From an uncultured Aquimarina sp. (GTDB lineage: Bacteria > Bacteroidota > Bacteroidia > Flavobacteriales > Flavobacteriaceae): 64,000 nt of DNA. The stretch covers positions 62,001 to 126,000 of the forward strand of contig CANMLS010000002.1 of NCBI GenBank assembly GCA_947498785.1. The letters run 5' to 3'. The position numbers and the translations under genes are program-made. A model generated the notes under the pieces. It saw only the letters and a program-made list of their open reading frames with translations. It was not told where the DNA came from and ran no database searches. This document shows positions 7,934-16,244 of this stretch, one piece after another (the first letter of the stretch is position 1; every line of letters begins with the position of its first letter).

Positions 7934-8759
7934 TATATAAATCTTCTCCACACTTATAACAGAATTTTGCTCCGTCTAAATGATTATCAGCATTACAATT
8001 GCTACAATGTTGAGTATTCAATGGCATTTTATTTTTTACTTGTTGAGTATATTCGGCACTAACAATACCAGTTGGGACAGCTATAATCCCATATCCCAAT
8101 ATCATTATTACAGAAGCAATTAATTGCCCTAAAGGAGTTTCTGGAGATATATCACCATATCCAACTGTTGTCAACGTGACAATACACCAATATACACTTT
8201 TTGGGATACTATTAAACCCATGATCAGATCCTTCTACAAGATACATTACAGTTCCTAAAATTATAGCAACAATAATTACAGCAAGCAAAAATACAGATAT
8301 TTTTACTCTACTGGCTTTTAAAGCCTTTACCAAATTATTAGACTCTCCTATAAAACGAGCAAGTTTTAATATTCTAAAAACTCTTAATAGTCGTAGGGCT
8401 CTTAAAGCAACAAGAGCATGAGTTCCTACAAATAATATTGATAGATATTTTGGAACTGTAGAAAGGAAATCAATAATTCCAAAAAAGCTAAAAATATAGT
8501 TCTTTGGCTTGTTAATCGCTATGATTCTTAAAAAATATTCAATAGTAAATACTATAGTGATAACCCATTCTAGAGTGTCAAAAAGTGAGCCATGTTTATC
8601 ATTAAGGTAGGAAACGCTTTCTAACATAACTAGTATAATACTAGCAAGGATCATAATAAGGATAATTACATCAAATGATTTTCCTGCAGGAGTATCTGCT
8701 TCATAGATAATCTCATGTAATTTATCCTTCCAGTTTTTTTGAGATGAATTATTGTTCAA
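7926..8759 (-). CDS. Voltage-gated-type potassium channel with C-terminal zinc ribbon
   Basis: Inner-membrane ion channel of 277 residues. Six hydrophobic segments are visible. The S4-like segment (about 119-136) carries regularly spaced arginines (LRALRLLRVFRILKLARF), and the pore has the potassium filter TVGYGD at 198-203. After the last helix comes a short linker and a zinc ribbon with C252/C255 and C267/C270 (CSNC...CYKC). This ribbon is of the small type found on many unrelated proteins and may assist tetramer assembly or sense metal or redox state; its role here is unknown. The gene precedes miaA with an eight-base overlap. Confidence 0.93.
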   Translation of the reverse strand: MNNNSSQKNWKDKLHEIIYEADTPAGKSFDVIILIMILASIILVMLESVSYLNDKHGSLFDTLEWVITIVFTIEYFLRIIAINKPKNYIFSFFGIIDFLSTVPKYLSILFVGTHALVALRALRLLRVFRILKLARFIGESNNLVKALKASRVKISVFLLAVIIVAIILGTVMYLVEGSDHGFNSIPKSVYWCIVTLTTVGYGDISPETPLGQLIASVIMILGYGIIAVPTGIVSAEYTQQVKNKMPLNTQHCSNCNADNHLDGAKFCYKCGEDLYNE

Positions 8760-8923
8760 ATTTTTTGATTTTGAATAAAAATAATAAAAAACTAACTCTT
8801 TTTCTTCAGACTGATGAGAATGTCATTTTATAAGCTAATAATGAGATTAAAGAACACTTTCAAAATAGAATAATATTCTGTAGGATAGAGTGATAATTTA
8901 AAAAAATTGATAGTGTTAGGTTT

Positions 8924-10297
8924 TTATTCATTCTTAGCCAGTTTGATAATCTTTATTTTTTTATGAGTACGTATATAACTTTGAATAATATGTTGTGCAT
9001 CTCTGTTATGGGTCATTGGAGTAATTATGGTTCTTAAGATATCAATATTCTGTATTTGATGATTTAGATTGAAATATCCAATACCTCTAAATTTTCCTTC
9101 TTCTACTAAAATGATGCTTTGTTCATCAATATCTCTTCCACGATCTATAATAACCATGTCCTGACTTTGAAAAGAACTATTGAAAATCAATTTTTGAGCC
9201 CTAATATTATATTCTTCTGGAGATTCATTATTGATACAAGCTCCAAGACATTGTTTTATAGTGTAATTAAAGCAATTGTTTTTTCCGTTATCTAACCCCA
9301 TTAATTTTTGACAAAGATTATACTCTTCTGTCCATTTGTGCATATAAGATTTGGCTTGCTGCCGATTAGAAAAAGTAGTAATACTAGTTTTTTGTGAATC
9401 TACTTTACTTACTTTAAGATTGATATATCCATTATCATCTGTAAATTGGTATAAGCCCTGATCAAATTTGGTTTTCCGTAAAGCCCTATTATATCTAGGT
9501 TTATTACGTTTTATTTCTTCACTTTCTTTTAATAGAGCTAATAATTCACTTCCTGTAATTTCATACGTTACAGTTACTACTTCTTCCTGTATTCTTTTGG
9601 ATTTTCTGTTGTCGTTAGTAAAATGCTGATTGAGCCGTTTTTTAATGTTTTTACTTTTACCAATATATATAATCGTTCCATCTTCTCGATGCATATAATA
9701 TACCCCTGTCGCTGTTGGAGCTTGCTCTATAAGTTTAAGAAGCTTATCATCAACCTGGCGTTTGGTTTCTGTTCTAACGGTGTCTGTAATTATTACTTTT
9801 TCGGTATCTTTTGATAATAAGAGTTTAAATAATTTTACTGTAGCCTGAGCATCACCATTGGCTCGATGCCTGTCAGAGAGTGGAATTCCTAGCCCTCGAA
9901 CCAGTTTGCCTAAACTATAGGATTCTTGATCGGGAATTAGTTTCTTAGAAAGCTCTACAGTACATAATGATTGTCTCTCGAACTCAAAGCCTAATCTAGA
10001 AAATTCAGTTTTTAAGATTCTATAATCAAAACTAGAATTGTGAGCAACAATAACACAATCAGAAGTGATTTCAACAATTCTTTTTGCTACTTCATAAAAC
10101 TTTGGGGCATTGCGAAGCATTTGATTGTTTATTCCTGTAAGATTAGCTACGAATGGTTGGATTGGTCTTTCAGGGTTGACAAGACTAATAAATTGATCAA
10201 CTACACTATGTCCGTCAAATTTATATATGGCAATTTCAGTAATTCCTTCTTCATTATATTTTCCCCCAGTAGTCTCTATATCTAAAATTGCATACAT
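8924..10297 (-). CDS. DnaQ-type 3'-5' exonuclease fused to a UvrC/Cho-like GIY-YIG nuclease
   Basis: A 457-residue DNA repair-type nuclease with two catalytic modules. The N-terminal DEDDh exonuclease (about 1-165) shows D6/E8 in LDIETT, D91 in HNSSFDYRIL, and H144/D149 in HRANGDA. The GIY-YIG domain (about 196-275) shows GVYYM, YIG at 211-213 and R221. The C-terminal part contains four cysteines, C329, C342, C350 and C354 (spacing 13, 8, 4). This resembles the cysteine set between the nuclease and UVR regions of UvrC. No UVR or RNase H-like domain follows, so it is closer to Cho than to UvrC. A role in incision and trimming of damaged DNA is inferred. Confidence 0.9.
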   Translation of the reverse strand: MYAILDIETTGGKYNEEGITEIAIYKFDGHSVVDQFISLVNPERPIQPFVANLTGINNQMLRNAPKFYEVAKRIVEITSDCVIVAHNSSFDYRILKTEFSRLGFEFERQSLCTVELSKKLIPDQESYSLGKLVRGLGIPLSDRHRANGDAQATVKLFKLLLSKDTEKVIITDTVRTETKRQVDDKLLKLIEQAPTATGVYYMHREDGTIIYIGKSKNIKKRLNQHFTNDNRKSKRIQEEVVTVTYEITGSELLALLKESEEIKRNKPRYNRALRKTKFDQGLYQFTDDNGYINLKVSKVDSQKTSITTFSNRQQAKSYMHKWTEEYNLCQKLMGLDNGKNNCFNYTIKQCLGACINNESPEEYNIRAQKLIFNSSFQSQDMVIIDRGRDIDEQSIILVEEGKFRGIGYFNLNHQIQNIDILRTIITPMTHNRDAQHIIQSYIRTHKKIKIIKLAKNE

Positions 10298-10354
10298 ATA
10301 TAATGTCTGTGTCGTAGCGGTTACGTTTTTTGTTAAATTAAAATTGTTTGCTGG

Positions 10355-11017
10355 TTATCCATAATTTCTAGCTCCAAAGATAGAACTTCCTATTCGAACC
10401 ATAGTACTACCACAGTCAATTGCTGTTTTATAGTCCCCACTCATCCCTATAGAAAGGGTTTTTAGATTGGAGTATTTTGATTTTATAGCGTTAAAAAGTA
10501 TAGTGATTTTTTCAAATTCCGCTTTTATTTGTTGTTGGTTATTGGTAAAAGTAGCCATCCCCATTAGACCTTTTATATTAATATTAGTAAGAGTTTTTAC
10601 CTCTTCAGAGTTTAGTAAACTAATGATGTCTTGTTTGTCTAAACCAAATTTACTTTCTTCTTCGGCAATTTTGACCTGTAGAAGACAATCGATTACTCTA
10701 TGGTATTTTTTTGCTTGTTTATCAATTTCTTTAAGAAGTTTATAGCTGTCTACAGCATGAATGAGGCTAACAAAAGGAGCCATGTATTTAACCTTGTTAG
10801 TTTGTACATGACCAATCATATGCCAATGAATGTCTTTTGGCATGCTTTCCCATTTTTCTACCATTTCCTGAACCTTATTCTCACCAAAAACACGCTGCCC
10901 AGCTTCATAAGCTTCCATAAGATCAGAAATAGGTTTGGTTTTAGATACAGCAACCAGAGTAACTTCTTTGGGAATTGAAGCTTGGATGTTGTAAAGATTT
11001 CTTTCGATGTCATTCAT
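10355..11017 (-). CDS. PLP homeostasis protein, YggS family
   Basis: Single-domain fold-III pyridoxal-phosphate binding protein that buffers free PLP; no enzyme reaction is known for the family. The PLP lysine lies in VTLVAVSKTKP near the N-terminus, then VFGENKVQEM, WHMIGHVQTNK and the C-terminal phosphate-binding motif LSIGMSGD. I place the start at ATG 11017 (220 residues). The open frame reaches a TTG at 11026, but that TTG is part of the -7 promoter element, so it cannot be in the message. Confidence 0.95.
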   Translation of the reverse strand: MNDIERNLYNIQASIPKEVTLVAVSKTKPISDLMEAYEAGQRVFGENKVQEMVEKWESMPKDIHWHMIGHVQTNKVKYMAPFVSLIHAVDSYKLLKEIDKQAKKYHRVIDCLLQVKIAEEESKFGLDKQDIISLLNSEEVKTLTNINIKGLMGMATFTNNQQQIKAEFEKITILFNAIKSKYSNLKTLSIGMSGDYKTAIDCGSTMVRIGSSIFGARNYG

Positions 11018-11023
11018 AAGCTG

Positions 11024-11031
11024 CAAAGATA
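11024..11031 (-). promoter_or_regulatory. -7 element of the yggS-like gene
   Basis: A perfect TATCTTTG on the minus strand ends six bases before the ATG at 11017, which predicts a leaderless or near-leaderless transcript. I see no clear TTTG at the -33 position. Confidence 0.5.
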
Positions 11032-11352
11032 TCCAAAAAAACCATTTTATTAAGATGTTGACTATTTATGAATTAAAAATCTACTGTTATTAAAGGTCAT
11101 ATATAAAACAATATACTAATTTCTGATTTTAAATTTTGTATTAAAGATGAATTGATTTTTCGTTTTTATTATTTCTGAAAATTTTCATTTTTTGAAAAGT
11201 TTTAGGGTGAATTCATTTTCTACAAGAGTTTAATTTTTGAAATACGTTGAAATATTGTTTTCTAAATTATTATGATAATTTGGTGTTGTTATAGACTGTT
11301 TTACAGGTAAGTAGCATTAAGTGAGTATTAACCAATTTAAATTAAATGTATT
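11032..11352. other. Intergenic region before the jacalin-like lipoprotein
   Basis: About 320 bases of AT-rich DNA between divergent genes. I see the yggS-side promoter at its left edge but no credible coding frame, and no consensus -7 element for the plus-strand gene. Confidence 0.5.
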
Positions 11353-11985
11353 ATGAAAAAATTAAGTTTTTTAACCGCTCTAGCTCTGTTTAGTTTTATG
11401 ATTTCCTGTCAGAAGGAAGAATTAAATGAAAGTATTGAAAAGGTTGAAGTATTACCTGTCTATGATGATACTAATTCCGAAAAATTAGATTGGGATAGTT
11501 TTCCTCAAGAATTGAAGGATGCACCTCCTTTAGAAAACAATACAAAAAATAATAGTAAGGCTTATTCTTATTCTATAGGTCCTTTTGGAGGAGGAGGAGG
11601 TAGTGCTTTTAGTGTTAACCCTCCTACAGGCACAAAAATTCATGCGGTTGCTATGAGAACAGGTAGTAGGGTTGACAAGCTAATTATTTACTATAGAGCC
11701 CCCAATGGGAATATTTATAAAGGTTTGGATAGAGGTGGAAATGGAGGGTCTTATTATATCCATTTTTTTAGTGCAGATGAGCATATAAGAAGAATTTCAG
11801 GAAGAAGTGGAAGTCGTTTAGATAAATTAACTATTTATACAAACAAGAAAACATTCACTCATGGAGGTAATGGAGGTGCCTATTTTAATGCTGCAATTCC
11901 GCCTAGCGGATTTGAAATATTAGGATTTTTTGGTCGTTCAGGATCAAATATTGATAGAATAGGTTTTTATGTGCATACACTATAA
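11353..11985 (+). CDS. Lipoprotein with jacalin-like lectin domain
   Basis: Exported protein of 210 residues. A type II signal peptide ends at the lipobox cysteine in FMISCQKEE. After an acidic linker, a Gly-rich strand (GPFGGGGGSAF) begins a jacalin-type beta-prism. The three related motifs RTGSRVDKL, RSGSRLDKL and RSGSNIDRI mark the three sheets, and GGNGG occurs twice (about residues 127-131 and 174-178). Jacalin-like domains bind mannose- or galactose-type sugars, so surface glycan binding is likely, but no ligand can be assigned. The lysine/glutamate after the lipobox cysteine is compatible with flavobacterial export to the cell surface. A strong hairpin terminator follows. Confidence 0.85.
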   Translation: MKKLSFLTALALFSFMISCQKEELNESIEKVEVLPVYDDTNSEKLDWDSFPQELKDAPPLENNTKNNSKAYSYSIGPFGGGGGSAFSVNPPTGTKIHAVAMRTGSRVDKLIIYYRAPNGNIYKGLDRGGNGGSYYIHFFSADEHIRRISGRSGSRLDKLTIYTNKKTFTHGGNGGAYFNAAIPPSGFEILGFFGRSGSNIDRIGFYVHTL

Positions 11986-12004
11986 AATATAGATTTTAGA
12001 GAAG

Positions 12005-12044
12005 AAAGAGAGTATTTAAAATTTTAAATATTCTCTTTTTCTTT
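12005..12044 (+). terminator. Terminator after the jacalin-like gene
   Basis: Seventeen-base arms (12005-12021 and 12022-12038) meet with almost no loop and contain one G-T pair; the T-run continues past the second arm. The stem is AT-rich, and in practice a few central pairs would open to form the loop. Confidence 0.7.
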
Positions 12045-12086
12045 TGGTATTAGATAGTAATAGGAGAAAAGAGTATTTTGCATAAA

Positions 12087-13325
12087 TCAAAACTCATATA
12101 TAGTAACACCACTTCTAAGTTTTGGTTCGATATAAGTGCTCTTGGGAGGCATTGTCAGTCCTTCGTCTGCAATTTTTTTCATTTGAGATACCGAAGCAGG
12201 AAATAACCCGAATCCAACTTTAAATTTTTTGGAGTCCACCATACTTTTTACATATACAATGTCTTTTTTTCCGTGTGTATAATCAATTCTAGTATCACTT
12301 CGCACATCTTTTATCGCTAATATTGGATTTAATACTGTTTTATAGAGGACTTGGGTGTCCAATTCTTCAAGGGCATTAGTAAATTGATATGTCGTTTTTC
12401 TAAGGTATAATGAATAAAATTCACCATCCAAATACATGCTGAAATGATGAGGTTTTGATGGTTTGTATACTTCGATTCCTCTATTTTCAATTCGAAACCA
12501 TTCATCTAACCGAATCAGAAATTCCTCTTTTGATAATCCATTTAGATCTTTAACTAATCGATTGAATTCGTATATTTTTAAATCTGATTCAGGAATTAAA
12601 TAGCTCATAAAAAAGTTATAAGCTTCATTGCCGTTACGTTTTGGATTGTTTTTTTTAAAGTCTTGTGCTAGTAAATAAGAAGAAGCAGAACGGTGATGCC
12701 CATCTGCAATATAAATTGCCTGTATTGAGGCGAAAGCTTCTTTTATTTCTTGGATGGACCTTTCATCATCTATTTTCCAGAGATAATGTGTGTCACGGTT
12801 TGTGGTTGTGAATTCATATTCTGCTCTGTGCTCAATAGTTTTAGAAATAATTTTTGTGATTATAATATTATCGGGATACATGAGCAAGACAGGCTCAGCA
12901 TTAAAGCCTACCATTTTTAGATATTGTTTGAAAGTGTTTTCTCGATATTGTATAGTATCTTCATGTTTTTTGATGATATCATTTTCATAATCTTCTGTAC
13001 TGGCAATGGCAATTATTCCACAAAACGATTCTTGTTCACGGTTTACAATTTTATAGATATAATAACAAGGATTGTTTTCTTGTGTAAAAACTTCATCTTC
13101 TTTAAATTCTAAATATCTGTTGCGAACTAATTTATAACGTTCTTCTCCTGAGATTTCTTTTTGATATTTATATCCAGGATTTACAATATGTAAAAAAGAA
13201 TACGGGTTATACTCCATTTGTGAATCTCTCTCAATAGAAGTATAGCTTTCATAGGATCTAGAAGCTACCAAACTTACTTTATCTCGTGTTGGTCGTACAG
13301 CCTTAAATGGAAGAATTTTTGTCAT
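12087..13325 (-). CDS. DUF1015 family protein
   Basis: A 412-residue cytoplasmic protein of a widespread family with no established reaction. The diagnostic motifs are present: LPFKAVRPTRDKV at the N-terminus, 'IKKHEDT' near 118-124 and the strongly conserved ADGHHRSAS near 215. In other bacteria it is often next to serine-biosynthesis genes such as serA and serC; here it is not. It starts at ATG 13325 behind a perfect -7 element, as a single minus-strand gene converging on the jacalin-like gene. Confidence 0.92.
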   Translation of the reverse strand: MTKILPFKAVRPTRDKVSLVASRSYESYTSIERDSQMEYNPYSFLHIVNPGYKYQKEISGEERYKLVRNRYLEFKEDEVFTQENNPCYYIYKIVNREQESFCGIIAIASTEDYENDIIKKHEDTIQYRENTFKQYLKMVGFNAEPVLLMYPDNIIITKIISKTIEHRAEYEFTTTNRDTHYLWKIDDERSIQEIKEAFASIQAIYIADGHHRSASSYLLAQDFKKNNPKRNGNEAYNFFMSYLIPESDLKIYEFNRLVKDLNGLSKEEFLIRLDEWFRIENRGIEVYKPSKPHHFSMYLDGEFYSLYLRKTTYQFTNALEELDTQVLYKTVLNPILAIKDVRSDTRIDYTHGKKDIVYVKSMVDSKKFKVGFGLFPASVSQMKKIADEGLTMPPKSTYIEPKLRSGVTIYEF

Positions 13326-13729
13326 TGTTAGAAATCGTTATTTTCATGACTTCAAAAATAGATAAATCGAATATAACATATGGTTTTTGGTATAACTTTT
13401 ATAGAAGTATGTAAAAGGTTATTGTTCTCTTAATAAGTAAGTTATCTGCTTATTATAACTGTTCGGTTTTGTTAAATCAAAAATCTCTTATATCGTAAAA
13501 ATAAGGATTGAAATTTATAAATATCAAGAATAATAGTTTGTTTGTCCCTCTGTTTTTTTGCTAGTTTTGAGGAACAAAAAAAGTAATATGCGTTAAGTAT
13601 TCATGAGTCTGGATATGATTAATACAAGAATTTATTTTTAAAAACTCATTAATGAAATTTTGTATGATGCTATTTGATCGTGTGAAAACTAAAGCACATA
13701 TGTAAAAATTAATAATCTAAAAAATAATT
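13326..13729. other. Intergenic region between divergent genes
   Basis: About 400 bases without a credible coding frame. It holds the DUF1015 promoter (13353-13360), and at 13564-13582 a sequence matching the hairpin repeat at 252-274 in 16 of 19 positions around the core TTTTGAGGAACAAAA. Confidence 0.5.
13353..13360 (-). promoter_or_regulatory. -7 element of the DUF1015 gene
   Basis: Perfect TATTTTTG on the minus strand, 27 bases before the ATG at 13325, implying a leader of roughly 20 bases. No clear -33 TTTG was found. Confidence 0.45.
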
Positions 13730-14143
13730 ATGATTGGAAAACAAATGATTTCTAAATGTTTCGTATTTACCTTATTTCTTGCTAGCACATTAACCTTTAT
13801 CTCTTGTTCTGGAGATGATGATAATGCTGATTGTTTGCCAGGGATTGCATCTCTTTCAGATTCTTTACTAGGTACATATACAGGAAATTTAACCTTAAAT
13901 GGAACAGAGGTTGTTAATTTGTCAGGGACAGCATCTGTGACTGAATCTAACTGTAAAATGTATACTGTTAGTTTTAGTGATAATGTTCCTTCTATTACTG
14001 GGGTGCAATTTATTGCAAACACCAATAATTCTACATTTACTTATGTTAATAGTAACGCAACTGTAACGGTTACTCTGACTGAAGGGTCGCTTACTGTATC
14101 AAAAACAAGCAGTCCTGTTATTACATTTAATGGAGATAAATAA
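13730..14143 (+). CDS. Small surface lipoprotein of unknown function
   Basis: A 137-residue exported protein. The signal peptide ends in the lipobox TFISCSGDDD. The acidic residues right after the cysteine match the flavobacterial lipoprotein export signal, so surface exposure is likely. The mature part is Ser/Thr-rich with alternating hydrophobic residues and two cysteines (CLPG and SNCKMY), suggesting a small disulphide-bonded beta-barrel or sandwich. I do not recognise a named domain. ATG 13730 and ATG 13745 are both possible starts; the first is used. It is a single gene with its own terminator. Confidence 0.75.
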   Translation: MIGKQMISKCFVFTLFLASTLTFISCSGDDDNADCLPGIASLSDSLLGTYTGNLTLNGTEVVNLSGTASVTESNCKMYTVSFSDNVPSITGVQFIANTNNSTFTYVNSNATVTVTLTEGSLTVSKTSSPVITFNGDK

Positions 14144-14156
14144 GAATTATTACCAT

Positions 14157-14190
14157 AAAAAATGCTGAAAATAGTACTTCAGTGTTTTTT
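14157..14190 (+). terminator. Terminator after the small surface lipoprotein
   Basis: Arms AAAAAATGCTGAA (14157-14169) and TTCAGTGTTTTTT (14178-14190), two G-T pairs and an eight-base loop; the T-run is part of the second arm. Confidence 0.7.
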
Positions 14191-14223
14191 ACAATAATAG
14201 AATAGCTACAGAACTCATCTTAA

Positions 14224-14263
14224 CTTTTTATTCCTTCATAGATTGCTATGAAGGAATAAAAAG
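14224..14263. repeat. Perfect 18-base-pair hairpin with the U-run on the wrong side
   Basis: Perfect 18-base arms at 14224-14241 (CTTTTTATTCCTTCATAG) and 14246-14263 with the loop ATTG. On either strand the RNA would begin with a U-run and end with an A-run, the reverse of a rho-independent terminator. It lies between two convergent genes. Confidence 0.6.
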
Positions 14264-14352
14264 ACTAGAATAAGTGAAAAAACAATTTTGTATAAAAAAT
14301 TATAAAAAGTCAAAATGAGTTTTTTCTATACAAAAATTATTCAGAGCTTAGA

Positions 14353-15240
14353 CTAAAGGAATTGTTTTGCCACATGTTCTGCTTTTCTACTTTCACTATA
14401 ATTATAGAACCCTTCACCACTTTTGATCCCAAGTTTACCAGCGATAACCATATTTACTAGTAATGGGCAAGGAGCGTATTTTGGATTCTTGAAACCGTCA
14501 TACATTACATTAAGAATAGAAAGACATACGTCGAGGCCAATAAAATCAGCCAGTTGTAATGGTCCCATAGGATGAGCCATACCTAGTTTCATAACTGTAT
14601 CTATTTCTGCAACACCAGCTACACCATTGTACAACGTTTCAATAGATTCGTTAATCATTGGCATTAAAATTCTATTGGCTACAAATCCTGGATAATCATT
14701 TACTTCTACAGGAGTTTTGGCTAATGCTTTTGATAGCTCCATGATTGTATTTGTTACTTCATCAGAAGTATTATACCCTCTAATGATTTCAACAAGTTTC
14801 ATGATAGGAACAGGGTTCATGAAATGCATCCCGATAACCATTTCAGGTCGATTAGTTACTGCTGCAATTTGAGTAATTGATATCGATGAAGTATTAGAAG
14901 CTAGAATAGTTTCATCAGAGCATGCATCATTCAATTCTTTGAAGATTTTAAGCTTAAGATCTAGGTTTTCCGTAGCAGCTTCAACAATAAGTTCAGCGTA
15001 TTCAACACCATCTTTGATATTAGTAAACGTAGATATGTTTCCTAAAGTGGTTTCTTTATCTGTTTCGGATATTTTTTCTTTAGCAATCATTCGATCCAGG
15101 TTTTTTGTGATGGTTGCTATACCTTTATCTAAGGATTGTTTTGATATATCTATTAATTGAACTTTGAATCCTTTTTGGGCAAAAGTATGTGCAATACCAT
15201 TCCCCATAGTTCCTGCACCAATTACTGCTATGTTTTTCAT
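14353..15240 (-). CDS. 3-hydroxybutyryl-CoA (3-hydroxyacyl-CoA) dehydrogenase
   Basis: Cytoplasmic NAD-dependent oxidation of short-chain 3-hydroxyacyl-CoA to 3-ketoacyl-CoA, in fatty-acid or amino-acid breakdown or the reverse direction. At 295 residues it is a stand-alone enzyme, not the FadB fusion. The Rossmann motif GAGTMG is at 8-13. The catalytic histidine is in GMHFMNPVPIMKLVE. The C-terminal dimer domain has DYPGFVANRILMPMINE and MAHPMGPLQLADFIGLD. It lies 38 bases downstream of the Gfo/Idh/MocA gene and may share its transcript. The name hbd is often used, but the substrate chain length is uncertain. Confidence 0.95.
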   Translation of the reverse strand: MKNIAVIGAGTMGNGIAHTFAQKGFKVQLIDISKQSLDKGIATITKNLDRMIAKEKISETDKETTLGNISTFTNIKDGVEYAELIVEAATENLDLKLKIFKELNDACSDETILASNTSSISITQIAAVTNRPEMVIGMHFMNPVPIMKLVEIIRGYNTSDEVTNTIMELSKALAKTPVEVNDYPGFVANRILMPMINESIETLYNGVAGVAEIDTVMKLGMAHPMGPLQLADFIGLDVCLSILNVMYDGFKNPKYAPCPLLVNMVIAGKLGIKSGEGFYNYSESRKAEHVAKQFL

Positions 15241-15278
15241 GTTGTATTGTTTATTTATGTGAGTGTGTAAATTTTGTT

Positions 15279-16244
15279 TTAATTTGAGAAACAGTCAATG
15301 ATTTTTAGTGCTACTTCCAACGCTTTTTTTCCTTGTTTTAACGAAACAATAGGAGTTGAGTCATTTTTTATAGCTTCAGCAAAAGTGTTTAATTCATCTA
15401 ATATTGCGTTATTAGAAGGAACATCTGGATTGTCAAAATATATTTGTTTTTTTAGACCCTCTGCGTTTTGTAAAATCATTGCGAAATCATCAGGATTTTC
15501 TGGTGCGTCTTTCATTTTTACAACCTCACATTTTTTTTCAAAAAAATCAACAGAAATGTAAGCATCACGTTGAAAAAATCTAGATTTTCTCATGTTCTTT
15601 AATGAAATTCTACTAGCAGTTAGGTTAGCTACACAGCCATTTTCGAATTCGATACGAGCATTTGCAATATCAGGTGTTTCACTAATGACAGAAACACCAC
15701 TCGCACTTATGTTTTTTACTTCTGAGTGAACAACACTTAGTATGGCATCAATATCATGAATCATAAGATCAAGAACAACTGGAACATCAGTTCCTCTGGG
15801 ATTAAACTCAGCTAATCTATGAGATTCAATAAACATTGGGTTATCTATTTTATTAGCAACAGCAGTATATGCAGGGTTAAAACGTTCTACATGACCTACT
15901 TGTCCTTTGACACCATGTGTGTTTGCTAACTCAATAAGTTGTTGAGCTTCAGCAACGGTATTTGTGATTGGTTTTTCAATAAAAATGTGTTTTCCTGCTT
16001 TTATAGCTTGTTTAGCTACTTCAAAATGAGCAAAAGTTGGGGTGACTATATCAACCACATCAACGGCATCAATTAATTCTTTTTCAGAATTAAATAATTG
16101 ATAACCAAACTCTTCGGTGATGGATTTAGCCTGGCTTTGACTGGCATCGTAGAAACCTATAAGGTTGTAATTTTCTGACTGTTCTAAAAGACGTAAATGG
16201 ATTTTACCAAGGTGTCCCGCACCGAGTACTCCGGCTTTGAGCAT
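15279..16244 (-). CDS. Gfo/Idh/MocA-family oxidoreductase
   Basis: NAD(P)-dependent dehydrogenase of 321 residues acting on an unknown sugar, inositol-like compound or amino-sugar derivative. The N-terminal Rossmann fold has the motif LGAGHLGKIH. The family's EKP signature occurs as GKHIFIEKPI near residue 96, and the catalytic-region histidine is in 'LDLMIHDIDAIL' near 163. The start ATG 16244 follows a perfect -7 element. Flavobacteria often carry this gene beside 3-hydroxyacyl-CoA dehydrogenase, but the context does not reveal the substrate. Confidence 0.93.
   Translation of the reverse strand: MLKAGVLGAGHLGKIHLRLLEQSENYNLIGFYDASQSQAKSITEEFGYQLFNSEKELIDAVDVVDIVTPTFAHFEVAKQAIKAGKHIFIEKPITNTVAEAQQLIELANTHGVKGQVGHVERFNPAYTAVANKIDNPMFIESHRLAEFNPRGTDVPVVLDLMIHDIDAILSVVHSEVKNISASGVSVISETPDIANARIEFENGCVANLTASRISLKNMRKSRFFQRDAYISVDFFEKKCEVVKMKDAPENPDDFAMILQNAEGLKKQIYFDNPDVPSNNAILDELNTFAEAIKNDSTPIVSLKQGKKALEVALKIIDCFSN

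Noticed and set aside
8924..10297. Naming the GIY-YIG protein UvrC
   Set aside because: It lacks the UVR motif and the RNase H-like C-terminal nuclease, and has an N-terminal exonuclease domain instead.
14224..14263. Calling the 18-base-pair hairpin a terminator
   Set aside because: The U-run precedes the stem and an A-run follows it on both strands, so it was listed as a repeat instead.
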